NCBI GenBank assembly: GCA_028280225.1
Contig: JANQMF010000031.1
Coordinates: 1 to 64,000, forward strand
From: Pseudomonadales bacterium
GTDB lineage: Bacteria > Pseudomonadota > Gammaproteobacteria > Pseudomonadales > Azotimanducaceae
Length of the DNA stretch: 64,000 nt
Direction of reading: 5' to 3'
Of this stretch, positions 8,046 through 15,714 are shown piece after piece. The notes below the pieces were generated by a model, which worked only from the letters and a program-made list of their open reading frames with translations, was not told the DNA's origin and ran no database searches. Position numbers and translations under genes: made by a program. Numbering within the stretch: position 1 is the stretch's first letter; the number at the start of each line of letters is the position of its first letter.

Positions 8046-8618
8046 ATGAACGACAACCTTGACAAGAACATTCAGTTTTGGAATACCTGGCAAAAACAAT
8101 CCCACCAATTATCAAAATACTGCCTTAAACTGCTAAACCGGCACACTGAAGATGCCGAGGATGCCCTCAGTTTAGCGGCTATAAAGGCTCATGAGTCTTT
8201 TTGCAGCGGCCAAGTGGAAATTCGCAACATAAACGCGTGGCTTTACACCATTACGCGAAACTGTTGTATGGATGTGCATCGAAGCCGCGACAGGCGATTC
8301 ACCCGCTTTAGCCCGGTTGCGGATTTTGAAGACTTTGCAGAAATGCTGATTGATGAAAACACACCCGAAGAGTCCCTTATCGGAGATGATGTCCGGTCAA
8401 CCTTGTTTTCTACCTACCGGGAGTCTTCCATGTTGCAACAGAAAGTTGTTTACATGCGCCTGGTCCGCGACCGGTCCCACAAAGAAATTGGCACTCTTTT
8501 GGGGATGACATCAGAAAGCTCCCGCAAACATCTTGAGGCCTTTCGTAAACGGTTCAGAATTAATCTTGCCCTGGCCAATACACTAGACACAAAAACCTTC
8601 CCGACCTCAATAATATGA
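8046..8618 (+). CDS. ECF-like RNA polymerase sigma factor
   Basis: This 190-residue protein looks like a sigma-70 family factor of the ECF type. Region 2 covers about residues 20-90, including EDAEDALSLAAIKAHESF and the promoter-melting segment NINAWLYTITRNCCMDVHR. An acidic linker follows, and then region 4 (about 120-180), with QQKVVYMRLVRDRSHKEIG and a helix-turn-helix in LGMTSESSRKHLEAFRKR. ECF factors usually control a few linked genes, so the adjacent unknown cluster is the obvious candidate target. No anti-sigma gene with a membrane segment follows. A 75-codon frame overlaps its stop but looks non-coding. It is convergent with the gene at 8820, with a nested palindrome between. Confidence 0.8.
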   Translation: MNDNLDKNIQFWNTWQKQSHQLSKYCLKLLNRHTEDAEDALSLAAIKAHESFCSGQVEIRNINAWLYTITRNCCMDVHRSRDRRFTRFSPVADFEDFAEMLIDENTPEESLIGDDVRSTLFSTYRESSMLQQKVVYMRLVRDRSHKEIGTLLGMTSESSRKHLEAFRKRFRINLALANTLDTKTFPTSII

Positions 8619-8729
8619 TTGATATTTCTCAGGTTTGCCGATCCGGCATCCCACCCTCAAATATTTTTGCCGGTTTGGTAACAAAACGAAAGGTATCCGC
8701 CGGCACGGAAGAACAAGCTGGATGCGCAA

Positions 8730-8799
8730 GATGGTGCCCGCCACGCCGGATCAATAAAGCGCAATTCGGAAAAGCGCAATCCGGATGTCAGGCACCATC
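8730..8799. repeat. Nested REP-like palindrome
   Basis: Outer arms GATGGTGCC (8730-8738) and GGCACCATC (8791-8799) enclose inner arms CCGGA (8746-8750) and TCCGG (8780-8784), with AAAGCGCAAT repeated directly inside. It lies between two convergent genes, where it could act as a bidirectional terminator. Short nested palindromes of this kind resemble the REP elements spread by RAYT transposases. It is not the same family as the GGGGTCAGACCCC repeat. Confidence 0.65.
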
Positions 8800-8819
8800 A
8801 TCTATGCCTATATCAGACC

Positions 8820-9167
8820 TTACAGGCTTCTTGCCGCCTTAAGAATATCGTCAACCACTTCAACTACCTTAACAAACTTTCGTACATTCTCCACGTTTTT
8901 GTTTAAACTGCTGATTCTGGATCTAAGCTTAGCGTTACTGCCTTTGATATCTTCGCGCAGTTCGTCAAAGGTTCCAACCCAATCCCTAACCATATTGTTA
9001 AGCAACCGGTCTATTTCACGGGAGACCTCGTTAGACATCCTCCTTACTTGTCTGGCATTCTCTTCCTTGCCGTGCAATGTCATACGCGCCTGCAAAAGCT
9101 GCAGCCTGCGCCTGACCAGAATAAGCCTGTCCAGTATATCTTCTTTGTCGCATGTATCTTGAATCAA
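8820..9167 (-). CDS. Small coiled-coil protein of unknown function
   Basis: This 115-residue protein is almost wholly alpha-helical by pattern. It runs from ILDRLILVRRRLQLLQARM through EVSREIDRLLNNMVRDW to SRISSLNKNVENVRKFVKV, with hydrophobic residues at heptad-like spacing. It has no signal peptide, membrane segment or cysteine pair. It is not a family I recognise. It is the last gene of the leftward run, 44 bp after the lipoprotein gene at 9212, and probably shares its transcript. It may be a partner or scaffold for the long helical lipoprotein; that is inference from neighbourhood and shape only. Confidence 0.6.
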   Translation of the reverse strand: MIQDTCDKEDILDRLILVRRRLQLLQARMTLHGKEENARQVRRMSNEVSREIDRLLNNMVRDWVGTFDELREDIKGSNAKLRSRISSLNKNVENVRKFVKVVEVVDDILKAARSL

Positions 9168-9211
9168 CTTAAAGCCCTCACGTCTTGAGAATTGAAAAAC
9201 GGAACAATTAC

Positions 9212-10480
9212 CTAATCCAGGTGATATCGATCAAGGATGACATCCGCCTTCCTGCCGAAATCCGACGCAGCCCGCTCCAGTTCCTTAGCCTGTTCAAGCA
9301 GACGCTCAACCTCTAACTCAGCGTAGTTTGCTTCCTCATCCAACGCGGCCGCATGTTGAAACTTGGTCTTGTCTTGCGGATCGTTCATCGCTTCGATTAA
9401 CGCACTCTTCGCCTCAAACCTGAGCTCTGCGGCATCCGCCGTGGCTATCCGTGACTTAGCGAGCAAAGCTTCAGCCTTTGCACTTAAGCGGCCACCGCGC
9501 GCCCGTAGCGCCTCGGAGCGGCTGATCGCCAGTGACTGGGCGTAAGCCGCTTTGAGTCTTTTACCCACTTCAAATAGGCCGGCAATGCCTGACAGGCTTT
9601 CCTCACCGTTTCCGGCAACGGCAACCAGGTTGCGGTGAGCAACCGGTAGGGTGCTGTAAACGTCCCTAAGCTGCACTAACACTTGAGCTTCGCGAATGTA
9701 TCTGCGATTCAGGATAATCAGGTCTGTCACGGCAGTTTTCCGTTTCGACTTAACCAGTGACTTCTGATACAGCCTGTCGAATGCCTTTTCGTGCTCATTG
9801 AAATTGAGCCTGGCCACCAGATCAATCGCATCCAGCATATTCGTGCAAAACCGTTCTATGCGGGTCTGGTTGTGGCTGAGCGCCTTGTGCAGGTGGGCTC
9901 GCTTGTTTTTTCTTAAATAAGCAGCGGCGGCCTCCATTGCCGCGGCTGAAAAGAACTTGCCTTTTGCCGCTATATCGTCGTGGCCGAGAGTTTTTGCAGC
10001 CGCAGAAACCGCACCATTGAATTCATCCGCCAACTCACGAAATTTCTGCTCCGAAATTCTGTTCGGGTTTGCTAACTCTTGTAACAGTTGCGCGTATTGT
10101 CCCAAAGCAAGGTGTGCCTGGCTTATTCCTAAACGCATTTTTTCTATGGCGAAGAATAGCGGAGAATAGGTTACCGATAATGGATCTCCCAAGTCGGTAG
10201 ATAGGCGCAGGCTTTCCAACTGCTGGAGTGCTGCGTCAATGGCTTCCGGGTTGCGGGAATCCGCATCTTCTAATAACTCGAGTAAGTCTGCCTTAAAGCG
10301 CAGCTCCGACCGTGGTGCCAACTCTGCAAGCGCCTTATTAATTCCTTCTCCCAGCACACGGGTAGACCCGGCAAATTCATCAAACGGTTTGTGCGGAACC
10401 TGGCTGCAAGCCATTAAAAGAAGCGCCGCGGTTAGAGTGCTCAAACCCCTGCACAACAATTGTGTTAGTCTAAAGTTCAA
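9212..10480 (-). CDS. Putative outer-membrane lipoprotein, long helical
   Basis: I chose the TTG at 10480 because an AGGGGGA ribosome site lies 8 nt upstream and the product then starts as a lipoprotein signal (MNFRLTQLLCRGLSTLTAAL), ending in LLLMAC before SQVPHK. This gives 422 residues; a TTG at 10510 would add ten. Serine after the lipidated cysteine, rather than aspartate, fits sorting to the outer membrane. The rest is rich in Ala, Leu, Glu and Lys and looks like long helices, with clear coiled-coil character near the end (EEANYAELEVERLLEQAKEL). No enzyme motif is seen and the family is not recognised. It sits between the SET-domain gene and the small coiled-coil gene in the leftward run. 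Confidence 0.75.
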   Translation of the reverse strand: MNFRLTQLLCRGLSTLTAALLLMACSQVPHKPFDEFAGSTRVLGEGINKALAELAPRSELRFKADLLELLEDADSRNPEAIDAALQQLESLRLSTDLGDPLSVTYSPLFFAIEKMRLGISQAHLALGQYAQLLQELANPNRISEQKFRELADEFNGAVSAAAKTLGHDDIAAKGKFFSAAAMEAAAAYLRKNKRAHLHKALSHNQTRIERFCTNMLDAIDLVARLNFNEHEKAFDRLYQKSLVKSKRKTAVTDLIILNRRYIREAQVLVQLRDVYSTLPVAHRNLVAVAGNGEESLSGIAGLFEVGKRLKAAYAQSLAISRSEALRARGGRLSAKAEALLAKSRIATADAAELRFEAKSALIEAMNDPQDKTKFQHAAALDEEANYAELEVERLLEQAKELERAASDFGRKADVILDRYHLD

Positions 10481-10569
10481 TGGACAAATCCCCCTGAATA
10501 TCAATACCAAATAACTCTTAGACGAGGGGTGCCCAAAGGTGTGAGTACCGGCTTATCGCCGCGCGGATG

Positions 10570-11925
10570 CTATTGCGAATATCGCAGGGGGAGAATGCAA
10601 TCTTCGATATATTTTTCCCAGGCGCTTTGTTCCGAATTACTGATCAGACCCTGGGCAACTTTCCGTTTCAGTACTTCACCGTCCATCTGCAAAAGCCGGA
10701 CACAGAACATTGCGCACCGCCGCGTGAAGTGCAGTACCTCCTTTTCGTGCATTCTTACGCTGATAGCGTTACGAAAGGCAGGAGAAAGACCCTTGCCGTC
10801 AAGTACAAGACGGTCCTCGGAAATAGACGTATCAAATCCATCCAGCGCCCTTTTTGTCAGACGAACCAGCTGAAGCAACGCCAGCCTTTCATTAGCAATA
10901 GAAATGGGCAATTCCGCCACCGGCAGCATACCGGCGCCCGGCCCTTCCTGGGGGGTCATTGAGGAAAGTCTCAACACGGACAACAAGGCGGCATGAGTCT
11001 TGTTAAACCTACGCGAAATGCGATAGTGCCGCGGTCTTGAGTCTTCCCTGAAAGGAGTTTCCCAATGGATTTTCTCACCGGCCAGGGGTAGTCGTATCGA
11101 TGCCAGGTTGGCCGGGTTATCCTCGAGAATAAAGCCATAACTGTTATACAGGCGGCTGTTACATTTGCTGCCATAGCTGATGGTAATTTCGTCACCGGGG
11201 TCCAGCGGGTAAAGGGCGCACAACTGAAACTGGTTCGATGCATCGCAATAACCCCACCTGGCAGAAGGGTTAACGGCATGGTTACACATATCCGCAAGCG
11301 GCACCAACCCCCGGGTGCTTGTTCCATCAACATAAAACCGGAAAATTCGTGAGGTCACCGCCATTCGCGCCCAAATAAATTGCTCCAGGGGAGCAACCCA
11401 TGGCAGGGTAGTGTGCTCGGCATATCGTTCATAGTCCCCCAACAACGCCAGCCGCCTTTCCTTCTGAAGTTCAAGGGCGTGGCTGCCTTTTAACAAGCCG
11501 AGTATTGGGTGGCCCTCCTCGTGGGTCACCGGTATGTGATCGTAACGCTTGGGCAACCCTTCTATATAGGGGCGCCAAAAAGAATGGGTGACCGTTTCTT
11601 GCAGCAAAAATTCGGCAAATAGCGAGTGAACACTACTGAAGTCCGCCTGAGACCGGAGGCTGCGGTCAATCAGTTGTTCGCTGATAATGCACCGCCCGGG
11701 TATTCCAAGCAAAAGTGCGTCTTTGTCCACGCCATTACGCACATGCAGCGCATGGGCGCCATTTTCTTCACCGTGCAAATAAACGTTGTGTGCAATTCCC
11801 CCTGATCCCCTTACCCAGTTTATTAGGTTGTGCGCTGCTTTGTTATAGATCCGACTGTCCTCCAACAGGCTAAACAGGTGTTTAGGGAGGACGCAGAAAG
11901 TGAGAAAACGTGAAGCATCAAGCAC
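10570..11925 (-). CDS. SET-domain protein, predicted protein-lysine methyltransferase
   Basis: This 451-residue protein has the layout of the SETD3/SETD6/Rubisco large-subunit methyltransferase group. It has a glycine-rich first part (VRGSGGIAHNVYL, about 38-50), SFWRPYIEGLP (115-125), LVPLADMCNHA (207-217, the catalytic NH motif), DPGDEITISYG (242-252) and NSRLYNSYGFILEDN (256-270). A helical substrate-binding region follows to the C-terminus. Such enzymes transfer methyl groups from S-adenosylmethionine to lysine (or histidine in SETD3) in proteins. They are typical of eukaryotes and uncommon in bacteria. The start is GTG at 11925 and is uncertain; a later start is possible. Candidate substrates next door are the Lys-rich protein at 13171 or the DUF2589 proteins; this is inference. 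Confidence 0.8.
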   Translation of the reverse strand: MLDASRFLTFCVLPKHLFSLLEDSRIYNKAAHNLINWVRGSGGIAHNVYLHGEENGAHALHVRNGVDKDALLLGIPGRCIISEQLIDRSLRSQADFSSVHSLFAEFLLQETVTHSFWRPYIEGLPKRYDHIPVTHEEGHPILGLLKGSHALELQKERRLALLGDYERYAEHTTLPWVAPLEQFIWARMAVTSRIFRFYVDGTSTRGLVPLADMCNHAVNPSARWGYCDASNQFQLCALYPLDPGDEITISYGSKCNSRLYNSYGFILEDNPANLASIRLPLAGEKIHWETPFREDSRPRHYRISRRFNKTHAALLSVLRLSSMTPQEGPGAGMLPVAELPISIANERLALLQLVRLTKRALDGFDTSISEDRLVLDGKGLSPAFRNAISVRMHEKEVLHFTRRCAMFCVRLLQMDGEVLKRKVAQGLISNSEQSAWEKYIEDCILPLRYSQ

Positions 11926-12083
11926 CTTATCTCAGCCGATGAAGCAACCAATTTCCCGATGTATTTGGACCGGATACAAAGACCGGAAGCCCACAACAAC
12001 GTGGGAAGGGTGTGACCGGTGGCTACGTCTGAGAATCTACAAAGGGGAGGATTACCCACCGAAGCAGGTTAATCCAAAATTGC

Positions 12084-12620
12084 TTATAGGGATTCGTCTA
12101 CCGGAATGTGTCTGGGCTCCACCGAAGTACAAAGAATGTCCACCAGTTTTTTCCAACCCTCACCTACGTCTGCCCCTTTGGCTAACAAGTTCACTTTGTA
12201 GGTAGCGGAAGTACTGCTTTCTCTAAGCATATCGTTGCTGGTGGTTACACGGCCGTAGAAGACCGTTTGGTTGGTGTTTTCTTCCGCAGAGTCCTTCGAC
12301 CCGCGTTTGCGCTGTTCGCTGATTTCAACCGTGAATTCCACAGATAGATCTTCGATTTGCAGTTGCGCAAAGGAAATAAAGGAAAGCAGCGGCACGCTGA
12401 TCTGCACCTCATGATTGCGCAGTTGTCCCCCGGCTTCAACAATGGGCCGTTCCATGACCACATCGAGGGTACGTGTTTTTCCACCTTTTTTAAAACCAAA
12501 GGTGCGCATGGTACCCAGCAAAGAGCTTGCTGAGCGAGTCTGCGCCTCCTGGGCCGCTTCTAAAGGCGCGCCGATCAGACTGGCCAGAGGTAATGAAGAT
12601 AAAGTCTGCCTAACCGCCAT
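12084..12620 (-). CDS. DUF2589-family protein, paralog A
   Basis: The 178-residue protein matches the pattern I know for DUF2589. It has an N-terminal LPLASLIGAPLEAAQEAQT helix, a strand-rich centre with ISVPLLSFISFAQLQIEDL followed by SVEFTVEIS, a polar variable loop, and a conserved end TYKVNLLAKGADVGEGWKKL leading to a short helix. The function is unknown. A clear AGGAGA site precedes the ATG at 12620. It is 62 bp downstream of paralog B and 158 bp upstream of the SET-domain gene in the leftward run. A third paralog (15076) is on the opposite strand. There is no signal peptide, so it is presumably cytoplasmic. Confidence 0.8.
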   Translation of the reverse strand: MAVRQTLSSLPLASLIGAPLEAAQEAQTRSASSLLGTMRTFGFKKGGKTRTLDVVMERPIVEAGGQLRNHEVQISVPLLSFISFAQLQIEDLSVEFTVEISEQRKRGSKDSAEENTNQTVFYGRVTTSNDMLRESSTSATYKVNLLAKGADVGEGWKKLVDILCTSVEPRHIPVDESL

Positions 12621-12682
12621 GGATATTCTCCTTTAACGAGCGCAAACAGGATTGCATCTATTTGTACGTCTTATACCAGGGG

Positions 12683-13114
12683 TTAGAGAGTACCCTGCAC
12701 CAGTTTCCCGTTCAGCCGTATCAGCGCCTCGGGTGGTGTTGCCGCTGCCAGTTCCAGTTTCAGTTTTACGGAACTGGAAGTGCCGGCTTCCGCCGGGGTA
12801 CGCCCGCCCATGTTCAGAACAAGCTCACCGGTTTCATCACCATCAGCATCAACCTCCGCCTCAATGTCCAGCAATATCCGGTCAAGCTGAACCGACTTCA
12901 TGGGGATCAAACTCATAAGCGGCACCTGCACGGTTGCACTTTCCGCCCCGTCGGGGCCGGGGAGTGAAACGGTTAAGTAGCGCGGTTCATAAACCCCATC
13001 CTTTTCATCAAACAGATTTCTCAGATCCTTTAAGTGTTGGGCCTTGGTCTGTTCGGTTGCCGCCACCACGGCGTCGGTGATGGTTGTCGCCAACTCTTTG
13101 AGGCCTTTTTTCAT
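12683..13114 (-). CDS. DUF2589-like protein, paralog B (divergent)
   Basis: I chose the ATG at 13114 (MKKGLKELATTITDAVV) because GGGGGA precedes it at 4 nt; an ATG at 13126 adds four residues but has no ribosome site. The 143-residue product has an N-terminal helix followed by RYLTVSLPGP and the strand pair VQVPLMSLIPMKSVQLD/RILLDIEAEVD. The pair aligns with the VPLLSFI.../PPLLSLV... core of paralogs A and C. It lacks their LPLASLIGAPL-type N-terminus and ends after NGKLVQGTL. I take it to be a divergent member of the same family. It sits between the gene at 13171 and paralog A in the leftward run. Function unknown. Confidence 0.65.
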   Translation of the reverse strand: MKKGLKELATTITDAVVAATEQTKAQHLKDLRNLFDEKDGVYEPRYLTVSLPGPDGAESATVQVPLMSLIPMKSVQLDRILLDIEAEVDADGDETGELVLNMGGRTPAEAGTSSSVKLKLELAAATPPEALIRLNGKLVQGTL

Positions 13115-13170
13115 TTGATCCCCCATACAAAGGTGTATTTTTTACGCCTGCAAATCGCAGGGCTATCTAT

Positions 13171-13827
13171 TTATCTTTTCTTCTTTTTAGCGGATTTTGA
13201 GACACCTTTGTCATCTGCCCCAGCCGCTTTGTTCGCCATGGTTTTAGGTTGATTCATTGCCGCCAGCTTAGACCCTTGAACAGAGTTGCGGATCATCTGA
13301 TCCCTGCGAATGGTATCTTCACTCAACGCATTGGATAGAATGGCAAAGTGCTCACGCACTACCATCACAAGTTCGGAGGACATCTCCCCGGAAATTGCGT
13401 TCATTACATCCTCAAAATGGCTCAAGTTGTGTACCGAAGAGCGAAGAAAGTCTTCAAACGAATCAAACCCTTCTTGAGCTTTCTTTTTTGCCAGGCTTGC
13501 GCGGCCTCTTGAGCCGATGAGTTGTTCAAACTCCAACCAATACTCTCTGTGTGAAGCCAGCAATATACGCGCATCACCCTCTTCATCTTCATTGATCTTT
13601 CCATCAGCGGACTGCGCCTTAAGCATGCTCATATCGATTAATTTCAACGACTGATCCACCTTTCTTTTCAGCTTGCTGACTACTGACGATTGTGCTTTCT
13701 CGAGCTTACTCTTACCCTTGATCGCATCCTCATCCATCCGATCGAGCACATAGGCCACAACCAGAACCTCCTTAAGCTTAATATGCATTTCCAGCAAGGT
13801 TTGATATTTGTCCACATAAACTGACAT
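13171..13827 (-). CDS. Hypothetical helical protein with Lys-rich tail
   Basis: The ATG at 13827 (MSVYVDKYQTLLEMHIKLK) is preceded by GGAGA at good spacing; an upstream in-frame ATG at 13923 lacks one. The 218-residue product is predominantly helical and highly charged. It contains KSKLEKAQSSVVSKLKRKV, SHREYWLEFEQLIGSRG and a segment FEDFLRSSVHNLSHFEDVM, then an Ala/Lys-rich tail ending KSAKKKKR. No known domain is recognised. It is the first gene of the leftward run and is divergent from the membrane protein gene at 14004, with 176 bp between the starts. The tail would be a natural methylation target for the SET protein encoded downstream, but that is conjecture. Confidence 0.65.
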   Translation of the reverse strand: MSVYVDKYQTLLEMHIKLKEVLVVAYVLDRMDEDAIKGKSKLEKAQSSVVSKLKRKVDQSLKLIDMSMLKAQSADGKINEDEEGDARILLASHREYWLEFEQLIGSRGRASLAKKKAQEGFDSFEDFLRSSVHNLSHFEDVMNAISGEMSSELVMVVREHFAILSNALSEDTIRRDQMIRNSVQGSKLAAMNQPKTMANKAAGADDKGVSKSAKKKKR

Positions 13828-14003
13828 GTCTTCTCCGATTCCGTGACTATTAGATAAAGTTGAGACGCGGTCAGATGCAACGTGTGAGGTGTGCCAGACA
13901 TTTCCATAAACCCGCCGGTTCACGCTAAAAACCGTACTCCGTCATTAATCAACCTCAACCTACTAACTTGTACCACACCCAAAAGTGGAGCGGAGAAATC
14001 AGC
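13828..14003. promoter_or_regulatory. Divergent control region of the two cluster halves
   Basis: The 176 bp between the two divergent start codons must hold the promoters of both gene runs. Leftward, TTGCAT is followed at about 18 bp by TATCTA, a weak sigma-70-like pair. Rightward, TTCACG precedes the A+T-rich CATTAAT by 18 bp. Neither is convincing. I did not find an obvious motif shared with the region before the sigma factor gene that could be an ECF promoter. Confidence 0.35.
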
Positions 14004-14885
14004 ATGGACAAACAAGACCGGAGCGGAAACATAAAACTGAACAGGCAGGGGCTTGGTGGGCCTACACACCAGTCCCGTAAAAGTCACTTGTTGGCAGCAT
14101 TCAGGAAAAACAAGAAAGCTAAAAAACAAACAACATCCCTGGATGTCTGCGAAGTAGAGACGCTGGTGTTGTGGGCCACCGACCGCGGCATTGCCGGTGA
14201 TGAGAAACCTGGTGTCATCGAAAGAATCATTAACCAGCTTACCGAATTCGAAGAGGCAACAACGCCGGACAAACAAAAAGCCTGCATTAAGGCCTTGATG
14301 CCTCTGTACGTAGAGCTGATAGAACTGGTTAGACAACGGGAGAAACGTGACATCAACGGCAAGCGCATCCTGCAATGCCGCAACCGTTTCCGATATTTAT
14401 GGGGCATCTACTCCGTATCCATCTTATCGTTATTGGCCGCGTTATTCGTCGAGGGAGGCCTGCATTTGACACAGGTTTATCCCAACAGTCTGTATCACAT
14501 CGATATACACGGAGTATCTTTGCCCGTGGACTTTAATCTGGCCGCCCACGTTCTGAATATGATTGGGCCGTTTTTCTGGGGTGCACTTGGATCCTGCGTC
14601 TACCTGTTAAAGAGAATCTCCGATAAAGTTAACAACTTAACTTTCGACCAGGATCAACTACCCGGCTGGCGTACCAGAGTACTGTTGGGGTCCTTGTTAG
14701 GCGGTGCGGTTACTTATCTGTTCAGTCCTGCCATACCCTATTCAGTGGTAAGCGAGGGTGTAGTCAGAGAACTTGGACCTAATGTTATCGCCTTCACCGC
14801 AGGCATTGGTACAAAGGTCATTTACACCGCAATAGAAACCGTTATCGAGTCTGCTGCCAGGAAGATCCGAAAGTACAGGATTTAG
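14004..14885 (+). CDS. Hypothetical membrane protein with basic cytoplasmic domain
   Basis: The ATG at 14004 follows GGAGA at 7 nt and gives 293 residues. The first 125 residues are soluble, with a strongly basic start (HQSRKSHLLAAFRKNKKAKK) and a helical part containing VIERIINQLTEFEEA. Four probable membrane segments follow: about 131-150 (YLWGIYSVSILSLLAALF), 179-203 (AAHVLNMIGPFFWGALGSCV), 225-241 (RVLLGSLLGGAVTYLF) and 259-281 (VIAFTAGIGTKVIYTAIETV). The C-terminus is basic. The family is not recognised. It heads the rightward run and is likely to be the inner-membrane anchor of whatever the cluster builds. Confidence 0.7.
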   Translation: MDKQDRSGNIKLNRQGLGGPTHQSRKSHLLAAFRKNKKAKKQTTSLDVCEVETLVLWATDRGIAGDEKPGVIERIINQLTEFEEATTPDKQKACIKALMPLYVELIELVRQREKRDINGKRILQCRNRFRYLWGIYSVSILSLLAALFVEGGLHLTQVYPNSLYHIDIHGVSLPVDFNLAAHVLNMIGPFFWGALGSCVYLLKRISDKVNNLTFDQDQLPGWRTRVLLGSLLGGAVTYLFSPAIPYSVVSEGVVRELGPNVIAFTAGIGTKVIYTAIETVIESAARKIRKYRI

Positions 14886-15075
14886 CCGGTTGGAAAATCT
14901 TAGTCTAAGGCATCAACCCGAGCGCGTCGTCAACCAGCCATCTACTTGATAACAGCCACATACAACACACTTAGTACGCGGCTTATTCTCACACCATATC
15001 GGCAGCGTCGTCATAGCTATGAGCCCGGCTGCATGCCGGAGCTAACCTCCCCCTCCAATTTATAAAGGATTTCAC

Positions 15076-15657
15076 ATGGCAAAGAAAAGAGACAAAGACC
15101 CATTCAGGCATATCAGCGCCATCCCAATTGGGCAGCTGATTTATCAGCCACTAAAGGCGATTCATGAGTCCAACGAACTGTTGGTTGATCATTACCTGGA
15201 TTCCGTGCGAACCCTGGCATATCGTAAGGACTCAAAGGGTAGACGAACCAAGGTTAGAACCCTGGACATGGAGTTAGAACGGCCCATAGTGCGGGGCAAC
15301 GGAACCCAGGGTACCCAGACCATTGAAGTTAAGCCTCCGCTGCTAAGCCTGGTCACTATCAATTCGTTGATGGTCGAAGAAGCAACCATCGATTTTAATA
15401 TCGAAGTTACCACCATGGATGAAAAAACCACCTTGAACGAAGCTGCACTCAGCACGAGTGCTGGCTACGGGGCTTACTCCATGACCGGCAAACTGACAAC
15501 CCGTACGGAAAAAACAAGAAAAACGGATATGACCGCCAAGTACACAGTGAATGTTGTAGCAAAACAGCAAGAACCCGCTGAAGGTATGGGCAAGTTGACC
15601 GAACTATTGTCTTCCGCAGTAGAACCGGTAGAAATAGGCATGGTTGAACTAACCTAG
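15076..15657 (+). CDS. DUF2589-family protein, paralog C
   Basis: The 193-residue protein has the full DUF2589 pattern: ISAIPIGQLIYQPLKAIHES near the N-terminus, TLDMELERPIV, the core PPLLSLVTINSLMVEEATI followed by DFNIEVTT, then a Ser/Thr/Gly-rich loop and the end KYTVNVVAKQQEPAEGMGKL with TELLSSAVEPVEIG. It aligns with paralog A over its whole length. AAAGGA precedes the ATG. It lies 190 bp after the membrane protein gene and is followed by a strong hairpin terminator at 15669-15691. The function of the family is unknown. There is no signal peptide. Confidence 0.82.
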   Translation: MAKKRDKDPFRHISAIPIGQLIYQPLKAIHESNELLVDHYLDSVRTLAYRKDSKGRRTKVRTLDMELERPIVRGNGTQGTQTIEVKPPLLSLVTINSLMVEEATIDFNIEVTTMDEKTTLNEAALSTSAGYGAYSMTGKLTTRTEKTRKTDMTAKYTVNVVAKQQEPAEGMGKLTELLSSAVEPVEIGMVELT

Positions 15658-15668
15658 CCGATTTTCCT

Positions 15669-15691
15669 GGGGCTGTTTCTCAGCCCCTTTT
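15669..15691 (+). terminator. Rho-independent terminator after DUF2589 paralog C
   Basis: The stem GGGGCTG/CAGCCCC has seven base pairs around the loop TTTCT and is followed directly by TTTTCCC. It lies 12 bp beyond the stop codon of the gene at 15076. The next gene starts only 24 bp further on, so it may be expressed by partial read-through. Confidence 0.8.
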
Positions 15692-15714
15692 CCCATTAAA
15701 GGACCGCAACAACG

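Noticed and set aside
8615-8842. A 75-codon frame overlapping the sigma-factor stop as ATGA, in the usual place of an anti-sigma gene
   Set aside because: It runs straight through the nested palindrome at 8730-8799, has no membrane segment or anti-sigma motif, and its composition is not protein-like.
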